NCBI GenBank assembly: GCA_031275255.1 | Contig: JAISPA010000134.1 | Location: forward strand, 1 to 7,741 | Reading direction: 5' to 3' | Length of the DNA: 7,741 bases | From: Acidaminococcales bacterium | GTDB lineage: Bacteria > Bacillota > Negativicutes > Acidaminococcales > JAISLQ01 | Notes under the pieces: generated by a model | The model's database searches: none | Seen by the model: only the letters and a program-made list of their open reading frames with translations | Told to the model about the DNA's origin: nothing | Shown: one piece after another, positions 1 to 6,128 of the stretch | Layout of the letters: each line of letters begins with the position of its first letter | How positions within the stretch are numbered: the stretch's first letter is position 1 | Program-made: the position numbers and the translations under genes

Positions 1-945
1 AAGTCTATTTTGAGCGGCGACGGCGACAAATACCTTTATTCCAAAGACCGTGAGAGCAGGGTGGGCGGCAGCGCGATCAAGATCACCAGCCTTTTGAACA
101 GCAAATCGCTGGATATTTATGTAAACATGCTGCAGGAATTAGATAAATTGTTCACGAGCGATTCGCGCGGACGGGATTTGTTTTTGCGCGACGCTTGCGG
201 CGCCTTCACCGCCAAACTCAACCGGTTTGTGATAAGCACGCCGGGGGTAATCGGCTATTGCCTCTATCCATACCGCATGGAGGTCGCGGTATTGACCGAA
301 CATTCCATGCGGACGGCGATTATCGCCACCAAGCTGGCGCAACTGACCGGCATGGACAGCCGGGAAATTATGGCGGTAACTTACGGCGCTATTTTGCATG
401 ATATAGGCTGTACCGAACTGCCTGACCAAATGCGCAATTTCAATAAGCGATTTTCCCTTGACGAACAGAAACTTTATAAAAAGCATGTGCTCACCGGCGT
501 GAATATTGTCAAAAGCCATCGTTTCCTGCCGCGGGAGGTGCTGCTTATCATCGGCAGCCATCATGAAATGCTTGACGGCAGCGGTTATCCGCTTGGTTTA
601 AAAGCGGACAAGCTGCCGGGCGTCGTGCGGGCGGCAGCTTTGGCCAACGCGATCGACCAGGCGCTTTATCCTTTGAACAGCGGCCGGGAAGCGCTCAAAT
701 TGCCGCAGGTCATCAAGGAACTGCCGCACTGGGCCTTGCATTTTGACCCAAGGATGTGCGCTGTTTTAATTAAATATTTTGAGGATTTTATCATGAGCAA
801 CCGCGTTACGCTTGACGACGGCCGTTTGGCGGAGATCGTCTGGAGCCACACGGCGTACAAGGAACCGGTGGTAAGGACGAGCGACGGCGAGATTATTGAC
901 CTTAACAAAATTGTGGGGCTGAACATAGAAAGTTATTCAATATAG
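1..945 (+). CDS. HD-GYP-type HD-domain protein, 5' end outside window
   Basis: This is the C-terminal part of an HD-GYP family protein. Family members are usually cyclic-di-GMP phosphodiesterases or signalling proteins. The frame is open to base 1. A TTG at 10 could start a 311-residue protein, but too little upstream sequence is visible to judge, so I treat the 5' end as cut off. Numbering from that TTG, the metal-site motifs are H98 (EHSMR), H130-D131 (HDIG), H159 (KKHVLTG), H184-H185 (HHEMLDG) and the GYP triplet at 192-194. Two positions differ from the family: HDIGK reads HDIGC, and the last metal ligand, normally Asp in an ADxxDAL-like segment, is N213 (LANAIDQAL). Activity may therefore be altered or lost. 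Residues 1-90 match no sensor domain I recognise, and there is no membrane segment. The gene ends 12 bases before the next and probably shares its transcript. Confidence 0.85.
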   Translation, partial: KSILSGDGDKYLYSKDRESRVGGSAIKITSLLNSKSLDIYVNMLQELDKLFTSDSRGRDLFLRDACGAFTAKLNRFVISTPGVIGYCLYPYRMEVAVLTEHSMRTAIIATKLAQLTGMDSREIMAVTYGAILHDIGCTELPDQMRNFNKRFSLDEQKLYKKHVLTGVNIVKSHRFLPREVLLIIGSHHEMLDGSGYPLGLKADKLPGVVRAAALANAIDQALYPLNSGREALKLPQVIKELPHWALHFDPRMCAVLIKYFEDFIMSNRVTLDDGRLAEIVWSHTAYKEPVVRTSDGEIIDLNKIVGLNIESYSI

Positions 946-957
946 GGAGAAAATTAC

Positions 958-1719
958 ATGAAATGGCTTCGTTATGAGCATAAGGGAAAGGTTTTTTACG
1001 GATTTTTAACCGACGCCGGCCTTGTCGCGGCGGCCGCCGGCCTCCCTTGGGAGGGGGCAGCCCCTACCGGCCACACGGCGGCGTTAAGCGACGTTACCGT
1101 CCTCGCACCTTGCCAGCCGGAAAAGATCGTCTGCGTTGGCGTAAACTATCTTGACCACGCGCAGGAATCCAATCGCAGCCTGCCGCCGGAACCGCTCATT
1201 TTCCTGAAGCCGCCGACGGCGGTGATCGGCCCCGGCGAGGCGATCGTCCATCCTGACATCAGTGATAATGTTCATTATGAAGGGGAATTGGCGATCGTAA
1301 TCAAAAAAAGGTGCCGAGCGGTAAAAAAAGATGAAGCGGCGGAATATATTTTCGGTTGTACCTGCGCCAACGATGTAACAGCGCGCGACTTGCAGCGCAA
1401 GGACATTCAGTTCACGCGCGCAAAGTCTTTTGACACCTTCTGTCCGCTGGGGCCTTACATTGAGACCGGGTTTGATTTTGCCGGCGGGGAAATAAAAACC
1501 AGGCTGAACGGCCGGCTGGTGCAGTCGTCCAACATTAACCGGCTCATTTTCAAGGTTCCGGAGATAATTGAATTTATCAGCAAGGTTATGACCCTTTGTC
1601 CCGGCGACGTCATCTTAACCGGCACGCCCGGCGGCGTCGGGCGTATGCAGGACGGCGACCTTGTCGAGGTGGAAATCGAGGGTATAGGGGTATTGAAAAA
1701 CACCGTTATCGGCGGGTAA
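958..1719 (+). CDS. Fumarylacetoacetate hydrolase (FAH) family protein
   Basis: This 253-residue soluble enzyme belongs to the FAH superfamily, which includes acylpyruvases, oxaloacetate decarboxylases and 2-hydroxyhepta-2,4-diene-1,7-dioate isomerases. An N-terminal accessory region (about 1-50) leads into the catalytic fold, which starts at APCQPEKIVCVGVNY. The metal ligands are E108 and E110 (HYEGELA) and D139 (CANDVTARD). The lid His-Glu pair known from FAHD1-like acylpyruvases is H67 and E70 (NYLDHAQE). A conserved Lys is K156 (AKSFDTFCPLGP), and the LTGTPGGVG loop lies near 220-228. The length is normal for a prokaryotic member. The ATG is preceded by GGGAGA, which overlaps the stop codon of the HD-GYP gene, so translation may be coupled. 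The family is certain. The substrate cannot be read from sequence; hydrolysis or decarboxylation of a 2-oxo or acylpyruvate-type compound is the reasonable expectation. Confidence 0.93.
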   Translation: MKWLRYEHKGKVFYGFLTDAGLVAAAAGLPWEGAAPTGHTAALSDVTVLAPCQPEKIVCVGVNYLDHAQESNRSLPPEPLIFLKPPTAVIGPGEAIVHPDISDNVHYEGELAIVIKKRCRAVKKDEAAEYIFGCTCANDVTARDLQRKDIQFTRAKSFDTFCPLGPYIETGFDFAGGEIKTRLNGRLVQSSNINRLIFKVPEIIEFISKVMTLCPGDVILTGTPGGVGRMQDGDLVEVEIEGIGVLKNTVIGG

Positions 1720-1720
1720 A

Positions 1721-1726
1721 AAGGAG
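1721..1726 (+). promoter_or_regulatory. Ribosome binding site that decides the VOC gene start
   Basis: AAGGAG lies directly after the FAH stop codon. It is only 3 bases from the first ATG (1730) but 9 bases from a second in-frame ATG (1736). The sites before the dehydrogenase, CHAD, purA and purB genes also sit 9 bases from their start codons, so 1736 is favoured. Confidence 0.7.
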
Positions 1727-1735
1727 TTTATGAGC

Positions 1736-2104
1736 ATGCGGTTCAAATTTTACCATAACAATCTAAACGTAAGGGATTTGCCGAAAAGCCTGGCTTTTTA
1801 CGAGGCAGCGCTGGGGCTGAAAGAAGTAAGGCGTATACAGCCGGAAAGCGGCGCTTTTGAAATAGTTTTCCTTTCGGACGGGCAAGTGCCGCACCTTTTG
1901 GAACTGACCTGGCTGCGCGGCTGGGACAGGGATTACAATCTCGGCGACAATGAGTTTCATCTGGCTTTCAGCACGGACGATTACGCCGCCGCGCACGAAA
2001 AGCACGAAAAAATGGGCTGTATCTGTTATGAAAATCATGACATGGGTATATATTTCATAAGCGATCCCGACGGTTACTGGCTGGAAATAGTGCCTGCGAG
2101 GTAA
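1736..2104 (+). CDS. VOC-superfamily glyoxalase-I-like protein
   Basis: This is a 122-residue vicinal-oxygen-chelate protein resembling glyoxalase I (lactoylglutathione lyase). Such enzymes are metal-dependent dimers of paired beta-alpha-beta-beta-beta modules. Counting from ATG 1736, the four expected metal ligands are H7 (FYHNNLNV), E56 (HLLELTW), H75 (EFHLAFST) and E117 (YWLEIV). They match the spacing of the bacterial GloA site (H5, E56, H74, E122 in E. coli). The signature LPKSLAFYEAALGL and the C-terminal DPDGYWLEI are typical. An intact ligand set suggests an active enzyme, perhaps on methylglyoxal-thiol adducts. Bacillota often lack glutathione, so the thiol or even the substrate may differ. 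An alternative start at 1730 would add Met-Ser. The gene lies 16 bases after the FAH stop and 6 before the dehydrogenase, so co-transcription is very likely. Confidence 0.9.
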   Translation: MRFKFYHNNLNVRDLPKSLAFYEAALGLKEVRRIQPESGAFEIVFLSDGQVPHLLELTWLRGWDRDYNLGDNEFHLAFSTDDYAAAHEKHEKMGCICYENHDMGIYFISDPDGYWLEIVPAR

Positions 2105-2110
2105 TTTGAC

Positions 2111-3118
2111 ATGAAAAAATACAAAGTCGTCCTGACCAACAATCTGCGGTTGGCCGGGGTGGAGAAGATGCGGCAGATATTCGATTTGAAAACAAGAGAA
2201 TCGGGCACGCCGGAAGAAACCTGGGAGGCTTGGCTGGCGGAGGCCGATGCCGTCTGCTCCGGCGGCAGAATAAAAATAGACGGCAGTTTGCTGGATAAAG
2301 CGCCTAATGTGAAAGTTGTCTCACAAATCGCCGTCGGCTATGACAATATAGACGTTGCGGCCTGCAGCCAAAGAGGTGTGCTGGTGGGCAATACGCCCGG
2401 CGTGGTAACCGACGCGACCGCCGATATCGCTTTTGGACTCATTTTATGCAGCGCACGTTACTTGCACAAAGCGTGGGAGTATGTCAAAAGCGGGGAATGG
2501 GGCAGGAGAAAGCCTTTTGTCATGGGAACGGACCTTAAAGGAAAACTGCTCGGCATCATCGGTTTAGGCAACGTCGGCCTGGCCGTCGCCCAAAGGGCCA
2601 AAGCCAGCGGTATGGCTGTCGCTTATCACAACCGCAAGCCTGCCGCCCAAGCGACGGAAATCGGGGCGGAATATTTATCTTTTGACGAACTTTTGGGCAA
2701 AGCCGATTTCGTGCTCCTGTCTTTACCGCTCAACGAGAAAACGCGGAAATTTTTCGGAGACAGGCAATTTGCTCAAATGAAACCAACGGCCCGTTTCATC
2801 AATATCGGGCGCGGCGGCCTGGTAGACACAGATGCCCTCTGCCGGGCGCTCAGAGACAAAAAAATCGCTTACGCCGCTCTTGACGTTACCGACCCTGAAC
2901 CGTTGCCGGCCGGCCATCCGCTTTTAGCTTTTGACAACGTCGCGATCTTTCCGCACATTGGCGGGCATGCGCGGGAAACCCGTGACGCCATGTCGCTTAT
3001 GGCTCTTGACAACCTGCTTTGCGCCCTGGAAGGGCGCAAAATGCCTTCCTGCGTCAACAGCGAATTGGAAAGACGGTTGAGCGCGACTTCACCCGGCAAA
3101 AGACCCGACTCCCGCTGA
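2111..3118 (+). CDS. D-2-hydroxyacid dehydrogenase, glyoxylate/hydroxypyruvate reductase type
   Basis: This 335-residue NAD(P)-dependent dehydrogenase belongs to the D-isomer 2-hydroxyacid family, which interconverts 2-oxo acids such as glyoxylate or hydroxypyruvate with D-2-hydroxy acids. The substrate-binding half contains VSQIAVGYDNID (70-81) and NTPGVVTDATAD (94-105). The nucleotide fold has GLGNVG at 151-156. After the second strand comes YHNRK (172-176) rather than an acidic residue, which favours NADPH. The catalytic triad is R234 (NIGRGGLVD), E263 (DPEPLP) and H282 (PHIGGH). GGH follows the catalytic His where many relatives have GSAT. The last 15-18 residues form a basic tail (SPGKRPDSR) beyond the usual family end, and its DNA resembles repeats in the downstream intergenic region. 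GAGG overlaps the VOC stop, 9 bases from the ATG. The exact substrate is not determinable. Confidence 0.93.
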   Translation: MKKYKVVLTNNLRLAGVEKMRQIFDLKTRESGTPEETWEAWLAEADAVCSGGRIKIDGSLLDKAPNVKVVSQIAVGYDNIDVAACSQRGVLVGNTPGVVTDATADIAFGLILCSARYLHKAWEYVKSGEWGRRKPFVMGTDLKGKLLGIIGLGNVGLAVAQRAKASGMAVAYHNRKPAAQATEIGAEYLSFDELLGKADFVLLSLPLNEKTRKFFGDRQFAQMKPTARFINIGRGGLVDTDALCRALRDKKIAYAALDVTDPEPLPAGHPLLAFDNVAIFPHIGGHARETRDAMSLMALDNLLCALEGRKMPSCVNSELERRLSATSPGKRPDSR

Positions 3119-3136
3119 ACGCCCACTCCTCAAAAA

Positions 3137-3160
3137 GGCAAGCTGCGCCTGCCGGCTTTT
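3137..3160 (+). terminator. Weak possible terminator after the dehydrogenase gene
   Basis: GGCAAGC and GCCTGCC (3137-3143 and 3147-3153) can pair with one A-C mismatch around a 3-base loop. GGC, then TTTTGTCTTT, follows. An A run (3132-3136) precedes it. The mismatch and the offset T run make this a weak candidate, so readthrough toward the CHAD gene is possible. Confidence 0.35.
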
Positions 3161-3162
3161 GT

Positions 3163-3212
3163 CTTTCCATGGCGAAGCCTTACCCTTGTTCGTTTTGGAC
3201 TTCGCCGGAAAG
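3163..3212. repeat. Inverted repeat, bulged 13-bp stem
   Basis: CTTTCC (3163-3168) pairs with GGAAAG (3207-3212), and GGCGAAG (3171-3177) pairs with CTTCGCC (3200-3206). An AT bulge sits on the left arm and the loop is 22 bases. No T run follows, so a simple terminator is unlikely. It may be a repetitive-extragenic-palindrome-like unit or part of a structured RNA. Confidence 0.5.
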
Positions 3213-3232
3213 AGGCCGTCCGTGACCCTTCC

Positions 3233-3264
3233 GCCGAATTTTAACCGTCCATGGCAAATTCGGC
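3233..3264. repeat. Perfect 9-bp inverted repeat
   Basis: GCCGAATTT (3233-3241) and AAATTCGGC (3256-3264) are perfect reverse complements separated by 14 bases that contain CCATGG. It could be a protein-binding site or an RNA hairpin. No poly-T follows on either strand. Confidence 0.5.
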
Positions 3265-3336
3265 ATTTGGCCGTCCTTGGCCTTCAAAGGTTCGGCGAGG
3301 CTTTGCTGCACCGCCCGGCAGGGAAAAGACCGGCGT

Positions 3337-3368
3337 TTGGTAAACTTTTAGGCGTTACGGGGTAATAT
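3337..3368 (+). promoter_or_regulatory. Candidate weak promoter for the CHAD gene
   Basis: TAATAT at 3363-3368 is a good -10 match. Upstream, TTGGTA at 3337-3342 would be a -35 at a long 20-base spacing, and GGTAAA at 3339-3344 gives 18 bases but a poor match. A start near 3375 would place the GC hairpin at the very 5' end of the transcript. This is speculative. Confidence 0.25.
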
Positions 3369-3375
3369 GCTGTCT

Positions 3376-3397
3376 CCCGCCGCCATAAGGCGGCGGG
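3376..3397 (+). promoter_or_regulatory. Perfect 9-bp GC hairpin in the CHAD gene leader
   Basis: CCCGCCGCC (3376-3384) and GGCGGCGGG (3389-3397) pair perfectly around an ATAA loop. No T tract follows, so it is not an intrinsic terminator. GGCGGCGGGC recurs at 3408-3417, just before the AAAGG ribosome binding site, and could compete for the same left arm. A role in transcript stability or translation is inference only. Confidence 0.5.
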
Positions 3398-3433
3398 CGC
3401 GTCATTGGCGGCGGGCGGGAAAGGCGGGTCAGG

Positions 3434-4723
3434 GTGGACAAAGAAATAGTCCTCATTTTGCAGGAAAAAACCGGTTGGGACAATATCGCCAAATACTTGG
3501 GCAAAGACTTCTTCCCCTTGGACACCTCGGAGGAAGAAATTGTCGTTGACGCGAAAGATACCGATGAAACGGAAAGCGAAGGCCGGATTTACATAAAACT
3601 TTACAGCGGTATGTTGGTCAACGGCGTCAGCCGCGTAAAAATTGCCTACTCGGAAGGGGAGATGATAGTCGCGGGACAGGCGGTTGCGATCAAGGAGATT
3701 GTGCTTACACGCATGTCCGGTTCCTACGGCGACTTTTTGCGCCAGGCGGCCAACCTGGCCGGCAAATATAAATGCGCGTTGGAAAGCCGCAACCATGAGC
3801 AAAGAGCCAATGACGCGATTAAGGGCGTTGAGTTTGGGCGCTTCCATGTCAAAGAATTTGCCGGCCGCACGGTGGAGGAGGCGCTTTTTGAACTCGCCTG
3901 GTGGCATCTGTGCGGCATAAGCCAGGCTGCGGCGGAATTTTCCCTGCATCCGGGCGAGCGGCTGCCGGTCCGGCGGCTGCGGGTGGAAATCAGAAAACTC
4001 CGATCGGTACTGGCCATGCTGGAGAAAATCTTCACGCCGGAGGCCGCAAAATGGCGGGAAAAGTTGCGCACTTTCACCGTAAAACTTGCGCGCCTGCGGG
4101 AATTGGACGTAGCCTTGAGCAACTGGCGCGGCAATGCCCTGCGCAGAAAAAAATATTCCAAACAGGGCGATCGCCTGTCGGAATTTTTATGCAAAGAACG
4201 CACGGCGGAATTGGCCAAAACAGCGCCCGCTTTCGAATTGACCCGTTTCACGCCCCTGCTCTTATCCTTCATGGCCTGGGTGTCTGGCATGCCCCTGCGC
4301 GAGGAGCGGGAAGAAATATTGCTCAACAAGGCAGCCAACAAAAGGCTTGCCCGCTGGTATCGCCGTATGCAGTCGATCGTCAGGCGTTATCCCGATTTTT
4401 CCGACGACGGCGCGGCGCACGCGGTCAGGATAAAAGCAAAATCTATGCGTTACGTCATGCAGAGCATGTCAGGCAAGGCCTACGGCGACGACAACAAAGT
4501 AATGAGAAGCCTGAAACGCTTCCTGGACGCTCTCGGCATATTGCACGACAATCATGTGAACGAGGAAATCGCCAAAAGTACGCTCAAAAAAGGCGGCAAT
4601 CCTGAACTCATTTATCAGGCGGGCGTCTTTACCGGCAGCGAGAGGGAACAGCAAATGCGCGTAAGGAAAATGCTGCCTGCTTTGTGGGACAAGTTCGCGG
4701 ATGACTGGAAAAATTGGTTTTAG
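3434..4723 (+). CDS. CHAD-domain protein with degenerate CYTH-like N-terminus
   Basis: This is a 429-residue soluble protein starting at GTG, with AAAGG at 3420-3424 (9 bases upstream). Residues about 145-425 form a CHAD domain, an all-helical, Arg/Lys-rich fold that in known cases binds inorganic polyphosphate. Marks of the family are RRLRVEIRKLRSVLAMLE (180-197), HAVRIKAKSMRYVMQ (329-343) and LGILHDNHV (367-375), plus many basic helices. The His that usually opens the first motif is replaced by Arg (R180), while the second motif keeps H329. Residues 1-130 sit where a CYTH triphosphatase domain normally precedes CHAD. The opening DKEIVLIL resembles ExExK but keeps only the first Glu, and the domain seems short (usually about 180-200 residues). 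Triphosphate hydrolysis is therefore doubtful. The gene stands alone and converges on purA, with a strong terminator between them. Confidence 0.82.
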   Translation: MDKEIVLILQEKTGWDNIAKYLGKDFFPLDTSEEEIVVDAKDTDETESEGRIYIKLYSGMLVNGVSRVKIAYSEGEMIVAGQAVAIKEIVLTRMSGSYGDFLRQAANLAGKYKCALESRNHEQRANDAIKGVEFGRFHVKEFAGRTVEEALFELAWWHLCGISQAAAEFSLHPGERLPVRRLRVEIRKLRSVLAMLEKIFTPEAAKWREKLRTFTVKLARLRELDVALSNWRGNALRRKKYSKQGDRLSEFLCKERTAELAKTAPAFELTRFTPLLLSFMAWVSGMPLREEREEILLNKAANKRLARWYRRMQSIVRRYPDFSDDGAAHAVRIKAKSMRYVMQSMSGKAYGDDNKVMRSLKRFLDALGILHDNHVNEEIAKSTLKKGGNPELIYQAGVFTGSEREQQMRVRKMLPALWDKFADDWKNWF

Positions 4724-4803
4724 GGCGTGTTCGCGTTACATAAAATGTCCAGGCCGGCGCGCCGAAAGCAAAAAAGCGGCGGTCTTGAGGGTGAGCGAAA
4801 GCG

Positions 4804-4829
4804 CGGCCGGCGAAAGCCGGCCGTTTTTT
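4804..4829 (+). terminator. Strong intrinsic terminator of the CHAD gene
   Basis: CGGCCGGC (4804-4811) and GCCGGCCG (4816-4823) form a perfect 8-bp stem with a GAAA tetraloop, followed by six T (4824-4829). It lies 80 bases after the CHAD stop. The last two T and the next A are the complement of the purA TAA stop, so the two convergent units meet with no spare bases. On the minus strand the hairpin has no adjacent T run. The only minus-strand T run corresponds to the A run at about 4770-4775, so strong bidirectional action is not obvious. Confidence 0.92.
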
Positions 4830-6111
4830 ACAACAGATCCGCGAGAACGATGGTCTGCGTCCGGCCGGGGCCGACGGACACTATGCCAAGCGGCGCGCCG
4901 GACAGTTCGGAAAGCCTTTCGATGTAGCGGCGGGCGTTGGCGGGCAGTTCGCCGTAACTGCCGGCGGAAGAGATGTCGGTCTGCCAGCCGGGCAGTTCTT
5001 CGTATAACGGCCGGCATTTAGCCAGTTCTTTGAGGCTGGCCGGCATGTAATCAATGCGCTGACCCTCATAGGAGTAACCTGTGCATATTTTCACCACAGG
5101 CAGCTGGTCCAATATGTCGAGGCGGGTGATCGCCAGATAGTCCATGCCGCTGAGCCGCGCGGCGTATTTTATTACCGCGGCGTCCACCCAGCCGCAGCGG
5201 CGCGGGCGTTTGGTAACCGTGCCGTATTCGTTGCCCCGGTCGCGGATGTGGTCGCCGGTTTCATCTGAAAGTTCCGTAACGAAAGGCCCTTCGCCCACGC
5301 GGGTGGAGTAGGCCTTCACCACGCCCACCACCGTGCCGATGGATTTCGGCCCCACGCCCGCGCCGGTGCATACGCCGCCCGCGATCGGGTTGGAACTGGT
5401 AACATAAGGATAAGAGCCGTGATCAATGTCCAAAAAGGTCGCCTGCGCGCCTTCATACATTATTTTCTTGCCGCCCGCAATCGCCTTGGCCAAAAGAAAG
5501 CCGGCGTCCACTACATAAATACGCAATTTTTTGGCGTATTCCATGTATTCGGCGAACACTTGCGCAAAATCATAGCCCGGCGCGCCGTAAATCTTGTCAA
5601 GCAGGAGATTTTTTTCGGCAAGGCAATTTTTCAGTTTTTCAGCGAAAATTTCCTCATCCATGAGGTCGCACACCCTTATGCCGGTCCGCGCCATTTTATC
5701 CGCGTAACAGGGCCCGATCCCGCTCTGGGTCGTGCCTATTTTGCTTGCGCCTTTATATTCTTCCTGCAGCTTGTCGAGCGCCTTGTGATAGGGCATGATA
5801 ACATGCGCCCGGTCGGAGATGCGCAGATTGCCGGTATCTATCCCCCGGCGGTTTATCGCTTCAATCTCGCCCAGAATGACCTTGGCGTCCAGGGCGACGC
5901 CGTTGCCTAAGACACAGAGTTTGCCGGGGTGCAATATGCCTGACGGCAAAAGCCTCAATTTGTATTCCTCGCCCGCGACGACCACTGTATGCCCGGCGTT
6001 TGACCCGCCGGAATACCGCACGACTATATCGGATTTTTCCGCAAGATAGTCAACGATCTTGCCTTTGCCCTCATCTCCCCATTGGGCGCCGACAACTACG
6101 ACAGACGGCAT
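4828..6111 (-). CDS. purA: Adenylosuccinate synthetase
   Basis: This 427-residue cytosolic enzyme makes adenylosuccinate from IMP and aspartate with GTP, the first committed step to AMP. The length is standard. The GTP-binding loop is GDEGKGK at 12-18, with catalytic D13. The second catalytic residue is H41 in GGSNAGHTVV. IMP and aspartate contacts are recognisable in GTTQSGIGPCYADK (about 126-139), YEGAQATFLDID and STRVGEGPF. The C-terminus has SVGPGRTQTI. The start ATG follows AAGGAG (6126-6121 on this strand) by 9 bases. The gene begins 17 bases after purB, whose product cleaves adenylosuccinate to AMP, so one transcript supplies both steps. Its stop codon overlaps the T tract of the convergent terminator. 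No regulatory structure lies in the short gap, so it should follow the promoter ahead of purB. Confidence 0.98.
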   Translation of the reverse strand: MPSVVVVGAQWGDEGKGKIVDYLAEKSDIVVRYSGGSNAGHTVVVAGEEYKLRLLPSGILHPGKLCVLGNGVALDAKVILGEIEAINRRGIDTGNLRISDRAHVIMPYHKALDKLQEEYKGASKIGTTQSGIGPCYADKMARTGIRVCDLMDEEIFAEKLKNCLAEKNLLLDKIYGAPGYDFAQVFAEYMEYAKKLRIYVVDAGFLLAKAIAGGKKIMYEGAQATFLDIDHGSYPYVTSSNPIAGGVCTGAGVGPKSIGTVVGVVKAYSTRVGEGPFVTELSDETGDHIRDRGNEYGTVTKRPRRCGWVDAAVIKYAARLSGMDYLAITRLDILDQLPVVKICTGYSYEGQRIDYMPASLKELAKCRPLYEELPGWQTDISSAGSYGELPANARRYIERLSELSGAPLGIVSVGPGRTQTIVLADLL

Positions 6112-6128
6112 AACAATCCACTCCTTTG

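Larger units (their letters stand above)
3086..3332 (+). repeat. Three degenerate copies of a short repeat about 112 bases apart
   Basis: Three segments share a core of the form CCGGnAAAGAnnCCG: 3086-3107 (inside the dehydrogenase gene), 3199-3218 and about 3309-3332. Starts are roughly 110-113 bases apart. The second and third copies are each preceded by a GGCGAAGCC-like or GGCGAGGCT-like word (3171 and 3294, 123 bases apart). Read in one frame, both give Gly-Glu-Ala-Leu followed by Ala-Gly-Lys-Arg-Pro. The dehydrogenase copy encodes Pro-Gly-Lys-Arg-Pro. The similarity was judged by eye and is imperfect. Confidence 0.4.
3119..3433. other. 315-base intergenic region rich in inverted and direct repeats
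   Basis: I find no convincing gene here. One plus-strand frame (3159-3365) is open for 68 codons, but it has no ribosome binding site and its sequence is made largely of the repeats described below. The region holds a weak terminator-like hairpin (3137-3160), a bulged 13-bp stem (3163-3212), a perfect 9-bp inverted repeat (3233-3264), a possible -10 box (3363-3368) and a perfect 9-bp GC hairpin (3376-3397). The 8-base word GGCCGTCC occurs twice, at 3214 and 3269. This looks like dispersed-repeat or structured-RNA sequence, not decayed coding sequence, but only a genome-wide comparison could decide. Confidence 0.6.

Noticed and set aside
1041..1072. Mobile element insertion in the FAH gene
   Set aside because: The frame is intact, the protein length is normal, and other FAH proteins carry a similar Gly/Pro-rich linker here. 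I keep it only as a low-interest finding.
3159..3365. 68-codon open frame in the intergenic region as a small gene
   Set aside because: It has no ribosome binding site, its sequence consists largely of direct and inverted repeats, and the peptide (internal GEAL/AGKRP duplication) matches no family I know.
3284..3949. 221-codon minus-strand frame opposite the CHAD gene
   Set aside because: It is antisense to a well-supported domain, spans the repeat region and has no recognisable motif. GC-rich codons opposite real genes often stay open.
5419..5910. 163-codon plus-strand frame inside purA
   Set aside because: It is antisense to the conserved core of adenylosuccinate synthetase and has no motif or ribosome binding site of its own.
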